Below, one piece after another: positions 42,133-50,255 of a stretch of 64,000 nucleotides of DNA; position 1 is the stretch's first letter, and every line of letters starts with the position of its first letter. The position numbers and the translations under genes were made by a program. The notes beneath the pieces were generated by a model. It searched no databases and was not told where the DNA came from. It saw only the letters and a program-made list of their open reading frames with translations. Origin of the DNA: CAVXDY01 sp963760715. Lineage in GTDB: Bacteria; Actinomycetota; Thermoleophilia; Miltoncostaeales; Miltoncostaeaceae. Location of the stretch: NCBI GenBank assembly GCA_963760715.1, contig CAVXDY010000003.1, forward strand, positions 868,001-932,000, given 5' to 3'.

Positions 42133-44220
42133 TCAGATCACGCGCGCCAGCCGGCTCGCCCGGTCCATGAGGGCATCCTGCGAGTTCAGGGGCGCCTCCC
42201 CCGTCTCGGGGCGGATCCGTCGCCACGTGCCGTCGGAGCCGAGCTCCCAGGCGAGCACGGTGTCGGCGAGCTGGACGTCGATGATGGTCTGGATCTCCCG
42301 GCAGGCGACCGGGTCCTCGACCGGCGCGAGCAGCTCGACCCGGTTGTCGAGGTTGCGGGCCATCATGTCCGCCGAGCCGATCAAGTAGCCGGTGCGGCCG
42401 CCGACCGTGATCGCGACGATCCGGGCGTGCTCGAGGAAGCGCCCCACGATCGAGATCACGCGCACGTTCTCGCTCACCCCCGGCACGCCGGGCCGCAGCC
42501 CCGCGATACCGCGCACGATCAGGTCCACCTGCACCCCCGCCTGGGACGCGCGGTAGATCGCCGAGATCACCGGCCCGTCGATGATCGAGTTCATCTTCAT
42601 CACGACGCGCGAGGGCGAATCAGGGCTGTGGCCCTGCACGGCCCGGTCGATCTCGCCCAGGATGCCGTCGCGCAGGTGCACCGGGGCCACCAGCACCTTG
42701 CGGTAGCGCGGCGGCCGCGCGAAGCCGGTGAGGTGGTTGAAGAGGTCGGCCACGTCCTCGGCGAGGTCCTCCCGGCAGGTGAAGAGCCCGAGGTCGGTGT
42801 AGAGGCGCGCGGTGGAGGGGTTGTAGTTGCCCGTCCCGATGTGGACGTAGCGGCGCACCCGGTTGCCCTCCCGGCGCACGACCAGGGCCACCTTGGCGTG
42901 CGTCTTCAGGCCCGACAGGCCGTAGACCACGTGGACCCCGGCGCGCTCCAGCGCCCGCGCCCACTGGATGTTGCGCTCCTCGTCGAAGCGGGCCTGCAGC
43001 TCCACCAGGCACACGGTCTGCTTGCCCTGCTCGGCGGCGCGCATCAGGGCCGGGACGATCGGCGAGTCGCCGCTGGTGCGGTACACGGTCTGCTTGATCG
43101 CCAGCACGTCGGGGTCCTCGACGGCCTGTTCCACGAAGCGCTCGACGCTCGTGTCGAAGTCGTCGTAGGGGTGATGGACCAGCAGGTCCCCGGCGCGGAT
43201 GACCGCGAACATGTCGCTGCGCTCGCCCTCCTCGGCCTGGAGGCGGGGCTGGGTGCGGGGCTCCCAGGCGGCGTCGCGCAGCAGTGGCAGGTCGAGCAGG
43301 GCGAGGTGCCAGAACGCCGTCATGTCGAGCGGCCCCGGGATGCGGTACGTGTCGAGGGTGCCCACCTCGAGCGCCTGCTCGAGCTCCGCGACGAGGTCGT
43401 CGGAGGCGCCCTCCTCCACCTCGAGGCGCACGACGTGCCCGAAGCGCCGGCGGCGGAGCTGGGCCTCGACCGCCCCGATGAGGTCGTCGGACTCGTCGGA
43501 GATCGAGAAGTCGGCGTCGCGCGTGACCCGGAACCGGATGCTCTCGGTGACCTCCATCCCCGGGAAGAGACGGTCAACGTGCGCCTCGATCAGGTCCTCG
43601 ATGAACACCAGCCGGTCGCCGGCGGCGAGCAGGCGCGGCAGCTTCGGCGGCACCTTGACGCGGGCGAAGCGGGTCTCTCCCTTCACCGGGTCGCGCACCC
43701 GCAGCCCCAGGTTCAGCGACAGCCCCGAGATGTAGGGGAAGGGCAGCCCCGGCCCCACCGCGAGGGGCGTGAGGACGGCGTAGACCTCGCGGTCGAAGCG
43801 CTCGTCCAGCGCGCGCCTCTCGGCCGCCGTCAGGTCGTCGACGCTGGTGACCTCGATCCCCGCCTCGGCGAGCGCCGGGCGCAGCTCCTCGCGCCAGATG
43901 CGGCTCTGCTCGGCCGCGAGATCCGCGACCCGCCGGGCGATCTGCCCCAGCACGTCCTCCCGCGACAGCTTGTCCGGGGTCGAGGGGACGCGACGCGCCT
44001 CCAGGGCATCCTGCACCGCGGCCACGCGCACCATGAAGAACTCGTCCAGGTTGCTGGTGAAGATGGCGAGGAACTTGCACCGCTCGAGCAGGGGGATCTC
44101 GGGGTCGCGGGCGAGGGCCAGCACCCGGGCGTTGAAGTCGAGCCAGGAGACCTCACGGTTGATGTAGAGCGCCGGGTCGGTCAGATCGACCGCGACCGGC
44201 GCCTCGCGGGCGGTCGTCAT
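42133..44220 (-). CDS. ppk1: polyphosphate kinase 1
   Basis: A 695-residue PPK1 that makes polyphosphate from ATP. The N domain starts SWLDFNARVLALA; the middle has HPYDDFDTSVERFVEQA and AIKQTVYRTSGDSPI; the catalytic autophosphorylated His is in GLSGLKTHAKVALV (about residue 443); RRYVHIGTGNYNPSTARLYTD follows. Length and motifs are normal. The ATG at 44220 is used. It connects with the phosphate uptake locus at the right end of the window. Confidence 0.95.
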   Translation of the reverse strand: MTTAREAPVAVDLTDPALYINREVSWLDFNARVLALARDPEIPLLERCKFLAIFTSNLDEFFMVRVAAVQDALEARRVPSTPDKLSREDVLGQIARRVADLAAEQSRIWREELRPALAEAGIEVTSVDDLTAAERRALDERFDREVYAVLTPLAVGPGLPFPYISGLSLNLGLRVRDPVKGETRFARVKVPPKLPRLLAAGDRLVFIEDLIEAHVDRLFPGMEVTESIRFRVTRDADFSISDESDDLIGAVEAQLRRRRFGHVVRLEVEEGASDDLVAELEQALEVGTLDTYRIPGPLDMTAFWHLALLDLPLLRDAAWEPRTQPRLQAEEGERSDMFAVIRAGDLLVHHPYDDFDTSVERFVEQAVEDPDVLAIKQTVYRTSGDSPIVPALMRAAEQGKQTVCLVELQARFDEERNIQWARALERAGVHVVYGLSGLKTHAKVALVVRREGNRVRRYVHIGTGNYNPSTARLYTDLGLFTCREDLAEDVADLFNHLTGFARPPRYRKVLVAPVHLRDGILGEIDRAVQGHSPDSPSRVVMKMNSIIDGPVISAIYRASQAGVQVDLIVRGIAGLRPGVPGVSENVRVISIVGRFLEHARIVAITVGGRTGYLIGSADMMARNLDNRVELLAPVEDPVACREIQTIIDVQLADTVLAWELGSDGTWRRIRPETGEAPLNSQDALMDRASRLARVI

Positions 44221-44274
44221 CGGCGCACATGATGACTGCCCGCGCGCGCCACGGGAAGTCCCGCGCGCCCGGCG

Positions 44275-45618
44275 TCAGGGGCCGCGTCGCGCCGTGAGGG
44301 TGTAGCGGGCGGTTCCGTCCGCGCCCTGCACCTCGAGGGTGTAGACGCCTCCGGCCGGGGCGGTGAGCGTGAGCCGCTCGTCCGACGACGGTCCGAGCGA
44401 CGCCGCCGACAGCCAGGCCCGGGCGAAGGCCGGGTCCCGGCGGCGGGCCGGGGTGCCCGGCCGCCAGAGGGCGAGGTCGAGGTCAACGCCGGCCGGCCCG
44501 GCCAGCTCGGCCGTGAGCGTCTGGCCCGCCCGCAGCACGACCCGGAAGCCGTCGCGCGGGTCGGCGTGCGAGCCCACGGCCCCGGCGACGGTGGCGGCGG
44601 ACGGCCCCCGGCCCGCCAGGAGCGGGGGGGTTCGCGCCGCGAGCCGCGTGTCGTCGTTCGGCTCCGGGTCCTCGGGCGGAGGCGGAGGGGCGGCCAGCGC
44701 GGCGGCGAGGTCCAGCGCGCCGGCGCCGGTGGCCGGGTCGGGCCCGGCGGGCGGGACGTCGCGGGCCGTCCCGACGAGGATCGCCCACACCTGCTGCGCC
44801 GACAGACCGGGCCGGCGGGCGATGAGGCGGGCGGCCGCGCCCGAGACGACGGCGGCCGCCATCGAGGTCCCGGTGCGCGCGACGAGGCCGTCGCGGGAGC
44901 GGCCGGCGAGGGCCCTGGGAGCGGTCGAGAGGATGTCCTCGCCGGGCGCGGCGATGGCCACCTGGGGGCCGCGGGCGGAGATCGCGAGCGGGCGCCCCGA
45001 TCTGCCCAGCGCGCCCACGGCCAGCACGTGCCGGTAGGCCCCCGGGTACTCGGCGGCGCCGAGAGCGCCGGAGTTGCCGGCCGCGGCAACCACGAGGGCG
45101 CCCTGGCGGACGGCCGAGTCGATCGCCTCCTGCTCCACGCGCGAGAAGCCCCGACCGCCGAAGGAGATGTTGATCACCCGCGCCCCACGGGCCGCGGCGT
45201 ACCGGACCCCGCGCACCAGGGAGGTCGTGGTCGTCGTGCCCGTGCCGTCCGCGATCACCACCGGCAGGATGCGCGCCGCGGCCACGCCGCTCCCGCCGAT
45301 TCCGTTGCCGGACAGCGCCGCGATGATGCCCGCGACGTGGGTGCCGTGGCCGTCGGGATCGACGCCCGCGTCGCGTCGCCCGGGAAGGAAGGAGCGCCCG
45401 CCGGGGGCGATCGCGGCCGCCAGGTCGGGCGCGCCGGCGTCCACGCCGGTGTCGAGGACCGCCACCAGCGGGCGCCGGCCGCCCGCGGGCGGGGGCGTCC
45501 AGCCGATCTGGGAGAGGTGCCACTGAGCCGGCACCTGCGGATCGGGGCGGGGGGCCTGGCTCGCCGGCGAGGCGGCCACGGGCGGAGGGGGGGCCGCGAT
45601 GAACGCGGCCGCGATCAC
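44275..45618 (-). CDS. exported S8 (subtilisin-like) serine protease
   Basis: A 447-residue subtilase. Catalytic residues are clear: Asp in AVLDTGVDAG, His in GHGTHVAGIIAAL, Asn in VAAAGNSGALG and Ser in TGTSMAAAVVSG. A short signal peptide (AAAFIAAPPPPVAAS) leads straight into the catalytic domain, with no I9 propeptide. After about residue 330 come an acidic linker and a beta-rich PPC-like domain (FRVVLRAGQTLTAELAGPAG). Its GTG lies 4 nt after the stop of the small membrane protein, so the two are one unit. Confidence 0.9.
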   Translation of the reverse strand: MIAAAFIAAPPPPVAASPASQAPRPDPQVPAQWHLSQIGWTPPPAGGRRPLVAVLDTGVDAGAPDLAAAIAPGGRSFLPGRRDAGVDPDGHGTHVAGIIAALSGNGIGGSGVAAARILPVVIADGTGTTTTTSLVRGVRYAAARGARVINISFGGRGFSRVEQEAIDSAVRQGALVVAAAGNSGALGAAEYPGAYRHVLAVGALGRSGRPLAISARGPQVAIAAPGEDILSTAPRALAGRSRDGLVARTGTSMAAAVVSGAAARLIARRPGLSAQQVWAILVGTARDVPPAGPDPATGAGALDLAAALAAPPPPPEDPEPNDDTRLAARTPPLLAGRGPSAATVAGAVGSHADPRDGFRVVLRAGQTLTAELAGPAGVDLDLALWRPGTPARRRDPAFARAWLSAASLGPSSDERLTLTAPAGGVYTLEVQGADGTARYTLTARRGP

Positions 45619-45622
45619 GGCC

Positions 45623-45991
45623 TCAGACCCTCCAGCGCACGGCCACGAGGATCAGGCCGATGAGGAGGACCAGCGCGACCAGCAGGCCGGCGAGGACGGA
45701 GAGCCCCACGACGAGGGGGATGAGGACGACGATGGCCTGCGCGATGGCCACGATCCACAGGATGTCGCGCAGCAGTCCCGGGGCGACCCGCGTCGCCACC
45801 CACAACGAGACGACGAGGAGCGCCACCGCCAGGGCCACCAGCAGGAAGGCATTGGGACGCCGGACGAGGAAGAGGATCACCTCGGCCAGCGCGAGGAGGC
45901 CCGCGAGCAGGATGCGCCGCCCCCTCAGCCACCGGCTGGCGCGCCCGCGCATGGTGGTGGGTCGGGCCTCGATGACGAGCGGATCGGCCAT
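45623..45991 (-). CDS. small membrane protein
   Basis: A 122-residue protein with about three or four hydrophobic segments (residues 26-45, 48-66, 77-95, 98-118) and a basic N-terminus GRASRWLRGRR. No family is recognised. The ATG at 45991 is 6 nt after TAAGAT (46003-45998), a leaderless layout. It is directly upstream of the subtilase and may help its export or be regulated with it. Confidence 0.65.
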   Translation of the reverse strand: MADPLVIEARPTTMRGRASRWLRGRRILLAGLLALAEVILFLVRRPNAFLLVALAVALLVVSLWVATRVAPGLLRDILWIVAIAQAIVVLIPLVVGLSVLAGLLVALVLLIGLILVAVRWRV

Positions 45992-46012
45992 CCCACGATC
46001 TTAGCGAGGCCG

Positions 46013-47560
46013 CTACGAGCGGATCGCGTCCTCGAGATCGGCCGACATGCGCATGTAGAGGCTCTCCATGTCGATGCCGGCGCAGGCCTTGCGCCACTCG
46101 TCGGCGAAGTCGCGCGGCGCCAGGATCTCCTCCACCTCGTCCAGGCCGTCGAGGACGCGCAGGAGCGCGGCGGTCATCTCGGGGTCGTAGAGCACGCCCG
46201 CCTGGTCGCCCAGCTCGGCGCGCGCCTGGCGGGGCGGCTTGCCCCCGCCGCGGAACGGGCGCCGCCCGGTCATCGCGTCGTAGGAGTCGCACAGCGCCAC
46301 GAGGCGGCCGAGCGAGGGGATGTCGTGTCCGCCCAGCCCGGCAGGGTAGCCGCTCCCGTTCCACCGCTCGTGGTGCGCCCGCACGCCGTCCACCGCCGCC
46401 GGCATCAGGTGCATCTCGGCGAGCGCGTCGGCGCCCCAGTCGGGGTGCCGGCGGATGAGGGTCCACTCGGCGTCGGTCGGGCGCTCCGGCTTGCGAAGGA
46501 CCTCGTCGGGCAGGCCCACCTTGCCGATGTCGTGCACGAGGCCGGTCATGTGGGCCAGGGCCACGTCCTCGGGCGCCCAGCCGAGCTCCTCGGCCAGGAG
46601 GCAGCACAGGCGGCCGACGCCGGCCGAGTGCTGGGCCGTGTACCGGTCGCGCAGGTCGACCATCGCGACCAGCACCGGGATGGTGCCGCTGGCGACGTCG
46701 TTGAGGCGGGTGACGGCCCGGTCGGCGCGCTCGGAGGCGCGGCGCTCGCCGCGCGCCGCGGTCGCGGCCATCTCGAGGGCGTCCGCGGTGCCCATGGTGG
46801 CGTCCTCTCGGGCCAGCACCGCCTCCTCGCGCTCCAGCAGGGCCCGCTCGCGGGCGCTCATCGCCTCGTTGATCCGCCGCGTGCGGTCGATCAGGGCGAT
46901 GAGCAGGATGATGGCGGTCACCGCGACGCCGTCGGCCACGACCTTGAGGGGCACCCCCGGCACGCCGGCCGCCAGGCTCACGAACGCGATCAGGATGGTG
47001 CAGCCGATCAGGTCGGCGCCCGCCATCGGCCGCAGGAAGCGCCGCCACGCGTCCCGCGCCGGCTCCCCGTCCCCGAACGCGATCAGCCCGCTCACCAGGA
47101 GGTGGTCAACCAGGAAGAAGGCCGCGGCGGCGAGGAACGCGGCGGCGAACCATGCGGGGTCCGCGGGGTCGGTCGCGAGGCCCGCCGCCGCCGCCAGCTC
47201 GAAGGCTCCGACCGCGGCGGCGGCGGCCAGCGCGTAGGCGCCGGCGCTCGCGATCACCACGGCCCGGCCGAAGGCCCTGTTGTCGATGGCCGCCAGGGCT
47301 CCGGCCAGCAGCGGGGCGACCGCCGGGGAGCAGAGGTAGACCGCCGCGAGGATCGGCAGGTCGATCAGCGTCACGGCCGTGCGGTCGCCCCCCCGCACGG
47401 CCCAGGGGAGCAGGGTGAGCGCCGCCACGCCGACCACCCCCCACAGCGACGGCCCGGCCGTCAGGCCGCCGCCGGCCGCGAGGGCCGCCACCGCGCACGC
47501 CGCCGCCAGGAGGAGTCCCCATGAGTCGGCCTGAGAGACCGGCGGCGACCGTGTCGACAC
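46013..47560 (-). CDS. membrane-bound HD-GYP domain phosphodiesterase
   Basis: A 515-residue protein. The N-terminal half has seven or eight helices (a MASE-like sensor region), then a coiled stretch with EREEAVLARED, then an HD-GYP domain: HSAGVGRLCCLLAEELG, HMTGLVHDIGKVGLPDEVL, HHERWNGSGYPAGLGG, ALCDSYDAMTGRRPFRG. All metal ligands and the GYP triad are present, so it should hydrolyse c-di-GMP. The GTG at 47560 is chosen because TATCGT lies 7 nt upstream (47573-47568) and the first helix starts soon after; a start at 47650 adds a non-hydrophobic tail. Confidence 0.88.
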   Translation of the reverse strand: MSTRSPPVSQADSWGLLLAAACAVAALAAGGGLTAGPSLWGVVGVAALTLLPWAVRGGDRTAVTLIDLPILAAVYLCSPAVAPLLAGALAAIDNRAFGRAVVIASAGAYALAAAAAVGAFELAAAAGLATDPADPAWFAAAFLAAAAFFLVDHLLVSGLIAFGDGEPARDAWRRFLRPMAGADLIGCTILIAFVSLAAGVPGVPLKVVADGVAVTAIILLIALIDRTRRINEAMSARERALLEREEAVLAREDATMGTADALEMAATAARGERRASERADRAVTRLNDVASGTIPVLVAMVDLRDRYTAQHSAGVGRLCCLLAEELGWAPEDVALAHMTGLVHDIGKVGLPDEVLRKPERPTDAEWTLIRRHPDWGADALAEMHLMPAAVDGVRAHHERWNGSGYPAGLGGHDIPSLGRLVALCDSYDAMTGRRPFRGGGKPPRQARAELGDQAGVLYDPEMTAALLRVLDGLDEVEEILAPRDFADEWRKACAGIDMESLYMRMSADLEDAIRS

Positions 47561-47866
47561 GGGTCCGACGATAGCCACCGGACGATCACCAGGCGATGGT
47601 TCCGCCCATTTCTGAGACGCGTATTCACCGATTGGCACCGACGTCATCACTCCTCGGAGGGATGGTCGGGGTCGGCGCTTTGCCCCGAAGTGCGCTGCCG
47701 TCCCGTATGGCGATTTCGGGGGATTCGCAAGCTAAGGGCGTCCTTGCCCCTCGGACGGACGAACGGGTGGGTGTCGACCTGGGCGAATCACATATCTCTC
47801 CGGCCCGAAGGTCCAGACCGGCATCGCCGGCGGCCGGTTGTTGAATTTTCGCGGGACCCCGGCCCC
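47561..47866. other. 306-bp intergenic region, visibly less GC-rich, with structured element
   Basis: This gap between ispE and the HD-GYP gene contains many short A/T runs rare elsewhere in the window (ATTTCGGGGGATTCGC, CATATCTCTC, TTGTTGAATTTTCGC). One 82-codon open frame is present, but its composition is not protein-like. The inner part can fold (separate entry). Confidence 0.5.
47722..47789. ncRNA. candidate structured RNA element
   Basis: GATTCGC (47722-47728) pairs perfectly with GCGAATC (47783-47789). Inside, GGGC/GCCC (47736-47739 with 47746-47749) or CGTCC/GGACG (47739-47743 with 47753-47757) can form hairpins, giving a closed multi-stem shape. It lies upstream of an HD-GYP gene, so I compared it with c-di-GMP-I riboswitches; the conserved core is not convincingly there. 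Strand is undetermined. Confidence 0.3.
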
Positions 47867-48673
47867 TCAGGCGGGGGTCACCACGGCGCGGAAGCCCTCG
47901 CCCGGCCACGTCCGCGCCGCCGCCTCCGCGCCCGTGCGGTCCGGGTACAGCCCGGCGAGGCACGATCCGCTGCCGCACAGGAGCACCGCGCCGGCCCCGG
48001 CGGCCGCCAGGGCGCGGGCGGCCGCCCCGAGGCCGGGCGCCAGGGCGAGCGCCGCGGGCCAGAGATCGTTGCGGGCCCAGGCCGCGAGGGCGGGCAGGCG
48101 GGGGGGCGGCTCGCCCGCCGGGTGGCCGGCGGGCGCCGGCAGCCGGTCGAAGGCTCCGTAGACCTCGGCGGTGGAGAGCCCCGCCTCCCCCTTCACGAGC
48201 AGGGCGGCGAACTCGGGTGCGGACGCCGGCCGCAGACGCTCGCCGCGGCCCTCGGCCCACTGGGCCCCGCCGCGCACGAAGAACGGGACGTCCGACCCCA
48301 CCCCCGCCGCCACGGCCTCCAGCCGGTCCTCGCCCAGGCCGAGCCCGTACAGCCGGTCCACGGCCACCAGCGCGGCCGCCGCGTCGCTCGACCCCCCGCC
48401 CAGGCCGGCCCGCGACGGGATGCGCTTGTCGATCCTCACGTCCACCGGCAGGGCGCGCCCGGCCTCGGCCTCCAGCGCGTCCAGCGCCGTCCAGACCAGG
48501 TTGGCGGGCCCCTCGATGCCCGGGCAGCGCACGCGGCGCTCGCGGGCGCGGGCGACCTCGAGGCCGTCGGCGAGCCCGTCGAGGGCGATCATCAGGCTGG
48601 TCAGCGGGTGATAGCCGTCCTCGCCCCGGGGTCCCACGGCCAGCCTGAGGTTCAGCTTGGCCGGCGCGGACAC
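47867..48673 (-). CDS. ispE: 4-diphosphocytidyl-2-C-methyl-D-erythritol kinase
   Basis: A 268-residue GHMP kinase of the MEP isoprenoid pathway. N-terminal APAKLNLRLAVGPRGEDGYH, ATP motif IPSRAGLGGGSSDAAAAL and C-terminal LLCGSGSCLAGLYPD are diagnostic. The GTG at 48673 has GGAG about 12 nt upstream and lies 2 nt after the rsmA stop, the common rsmA-ispE order. An upstream region in the same frame belongs to rsmA and is joined only because of the rsmA frameshift. Confidence 0.93.
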   Translation of the reverse strand: MSAPAKLNLRLAVGPRGEDGYHPLTSLMIALDGLADGLEVARARERRVRCPGIEGPANLVWTALDALEAEAGRALPVDVRIDKRIPSRAGLGGGSSDAAAALVAVDRLYGLGLGEDRLEAVAAGVGSDVPFFVRGGAQWAEGRGERLRPASAPEFAALLVKGEAGLSTAEVYGAFDRLPAPAGHPAGEPPPRLPALAAWARNDLWPAALALAPGLGAAARALAAAGAGAVLLCGSGSCLAGLYPDRTGAEAAARTWPGEGFRAVVTPA

Positions 48674-48675
48674 GC

Positions 48676-49474
48676 TCAGGCGCTCCAGGACAGCTCCCGG
48701 GCCAGGGCGGCGAAGTCGGCGGGCGACAGGGCCTCGGGCCGGACGCCGGGGGGGTGACCCAGCACGCCGAGCGCCGCCCGGGTCGCCCCCTTGTCGGCGC
48801 CGGCCGCCGCGAGCGCGTTGACCAGCGTCTTGCGCCGCGCCGCGAAGGCCGCCCGCACCAGGGCGCGCACCCCCGGGCCGGGCCCGGGCGCCGTGCGCCG
48901 CAGCGCGACGAGCGCCGAGTTGAACGCGCGGACGGGGTGCGAACACCTCGCGGCCGACCGAGCGGCGGAAGGTGGGCTCCGCCGTCAGCCCCAGCAGCAC
49001 CGAGGGCACCCCGTAGAGCCGGCCGCCCGGCGGCGCGAGCCAGCGGTCGACCACCTCGCGCTGGGCCATCACGCACCAGCGCTCCAGCCCGGGCAGCCGC
49101 CACAGGCTCTCCACCACCAGCGGCGTGGCGATGGAGTAGGGCAGGTTGGCGACGAGCGCCGTCGGCGCGGGATCGAGCTCCTCGAGCGGCATCCTCATGG
49201 CGTCCGCCCAGTGCAGGCGGACGTTGCGTGCGTCCGCAACCACCTCCGCGAGGGCGGGCTCGAGGCGCCGGTCGATCTCCACCGCGTGCACCGTGCCGGC
49301 CGCGCGCGCGAGGGCGGCGGTCAGCACCCCCAGGCCGGCGCCGACCTCCAGCACGGTGTCGCCCGGACCGACGCCCGCCTCGCGGACGGCCAGATCGACC
49401 AGGTTCTCGTCGAGCAGGAAGTGCTGGCCGAGCTCGGTGTCGGGGCGCAGGCCATGGGCCGCGAGCAGCCGCAT
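48676..49474 (-). CDS. rsmA: 16S rRNA dimethyladenosine transferase (frameshifted)
   Basis: RsmA/KsgA, which dimethylates A1518 and A1519 of 16S rRNA. The first 182 or so residues are in one frame: TELGQHFLLDENLVD, VLEVGAGLGVLTAALA, LVANLPYSIATPLV, up to EVFAPRPRV. The remaining part (NSALVALRRT, LVRAAFAARRKTLVNALA, RPEALSPADFAAL) is in another frame. Removing one base of the AA at 48923-48924 restores a single protein of about 265 residues with no loss. The ATG at 49474 gives the normal N-terminus. Either a sequencing error or a true mutation. Confidence 0.88.
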
Positions 49475-49505
49475 GACGCCGACCCGGGCCCCCGGGACGC
49501 CCGGG

Positions 49506-50255
49506 TCACCAGGCGAAGGCGCGGGCGGCGTTTCGGGTGGTGAGCTCGTCGAGGGCCTCGTCGGTCACCCCGCGCAGCGCGGCGATGAACCGCAGCGTGT
49601 GGACCACGTTGGCGGGTCGGTTGGGGCGCCCCCGGCGCGGCACCGGGGCGAGGTAGGGGCTGTCGGTCTCCACGAGCAGCAGATCGCCGGGCGCCGCGCG
49701 CGCGGCCGCCTGGAGGTCGGCGGACCTCGGGTAGGTGACCTGGCCGGCGAAGCTCAGCAGGTAGCCGCGCTCCACGACCTCCGCGAGGCGCTCCGGAAGT
49801 GAGAAGCAGTGGAGCACCACCGGGTGGTCCCCGGCCTCGCGGCCCAGAATGTCGAGCGTCTCGCCGGCCGCGTCGCGCGTGTGGATCACCAGCGGCAGCC
49901 CCACGTCTCGCGCGAGCCCGATCTGAGCCGAGAAGGCGCGGCGCTGCGCCTCGGGACGGGCGTGGTCGCGGTGGAAGTCGAGTCCGCACTCGCCCACGGC
50001 CACCACGCGCGGGTGCGCCGCCAGCTCCCGCAGCCACACCAGGTCGGCCGGCGTGAACCCGTCGGCGTCGTGCGGGTGCACCCCCACCGCGGCGTACACC
50101 TCGGGGTGGGCTTCGGCCAGGGACACCGCCCGCTCGCTCGACTCCCGCCCCACGCCGATGGTCACGATCCGCTCGACGCCCGCCCCCACCGCCTCGGCCA
50201 CCACGGCCGCCGGGTCGTCCTCGCAGGAGTCGAGGTGGGCGTGGGTGTCAACTAC
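49506..50255 (-). CDS. tatD: TatD family metal-dependent deoxyribonuclease, unusual start
   Basis: About 249 residues. Metal ligands: His pair in VDTHAHLDS, Glu in VVAVGECGLDFH, His in LPLVIHTRDA and VVLHCFS, Asp in LVETDSPYLAPVP. TatD is a 3'-5' exonuclease acting on oxidised DNA. The HxH motif starts 4 residues after the metG stop, yet no ATG, GTG or TTG fits close by. Candidates are GTA at 50255, 3 nt after a GGAGGAGAAGG ribosome-site-like run, or GTG at 50330, which would give a 25-residue extension inside metG. I place the start at 50255 with doubt. Confidence 0.85.
   Translation of the reverse strand, partial: VVDTHAHLDSCEDDPAAVVAEAVGAGVERIVTIGVGRESSERAVSLAEAHPEVYAAVGVHPHDADGFTPADLVWLRELAAHPRVVAVGECGLDFHRDHARPEAQRRAFSAQIGLARDVGLPLVIHTRDAAGETLDILGREAGDHPVVLHCFSLPERLAEVVERGYLLSFAGQVTYPRSADLQAAARAAPGDLLLVETDSPYLAPVPRRGRPNRPANVVHTLRFIAALRGVTDEALDELTTRNAARAFAW

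Noticed and set aside
47700..47800. c-di-GMP-I (GEMM) riboswitch
   Set aside because: There is some likeness around CGCAAGCTAAGGG and GGGGCAAAGCGCC, but I could not place the conserved junction and tetraloop receptor on either strand.
47596..47844. An 82-codon plus-strand frame in the ispE/HD-GYP gap
   Set aside because: No ribosome site or promoter fits, and the composition is not protein-like. The region is better read as untranslated.
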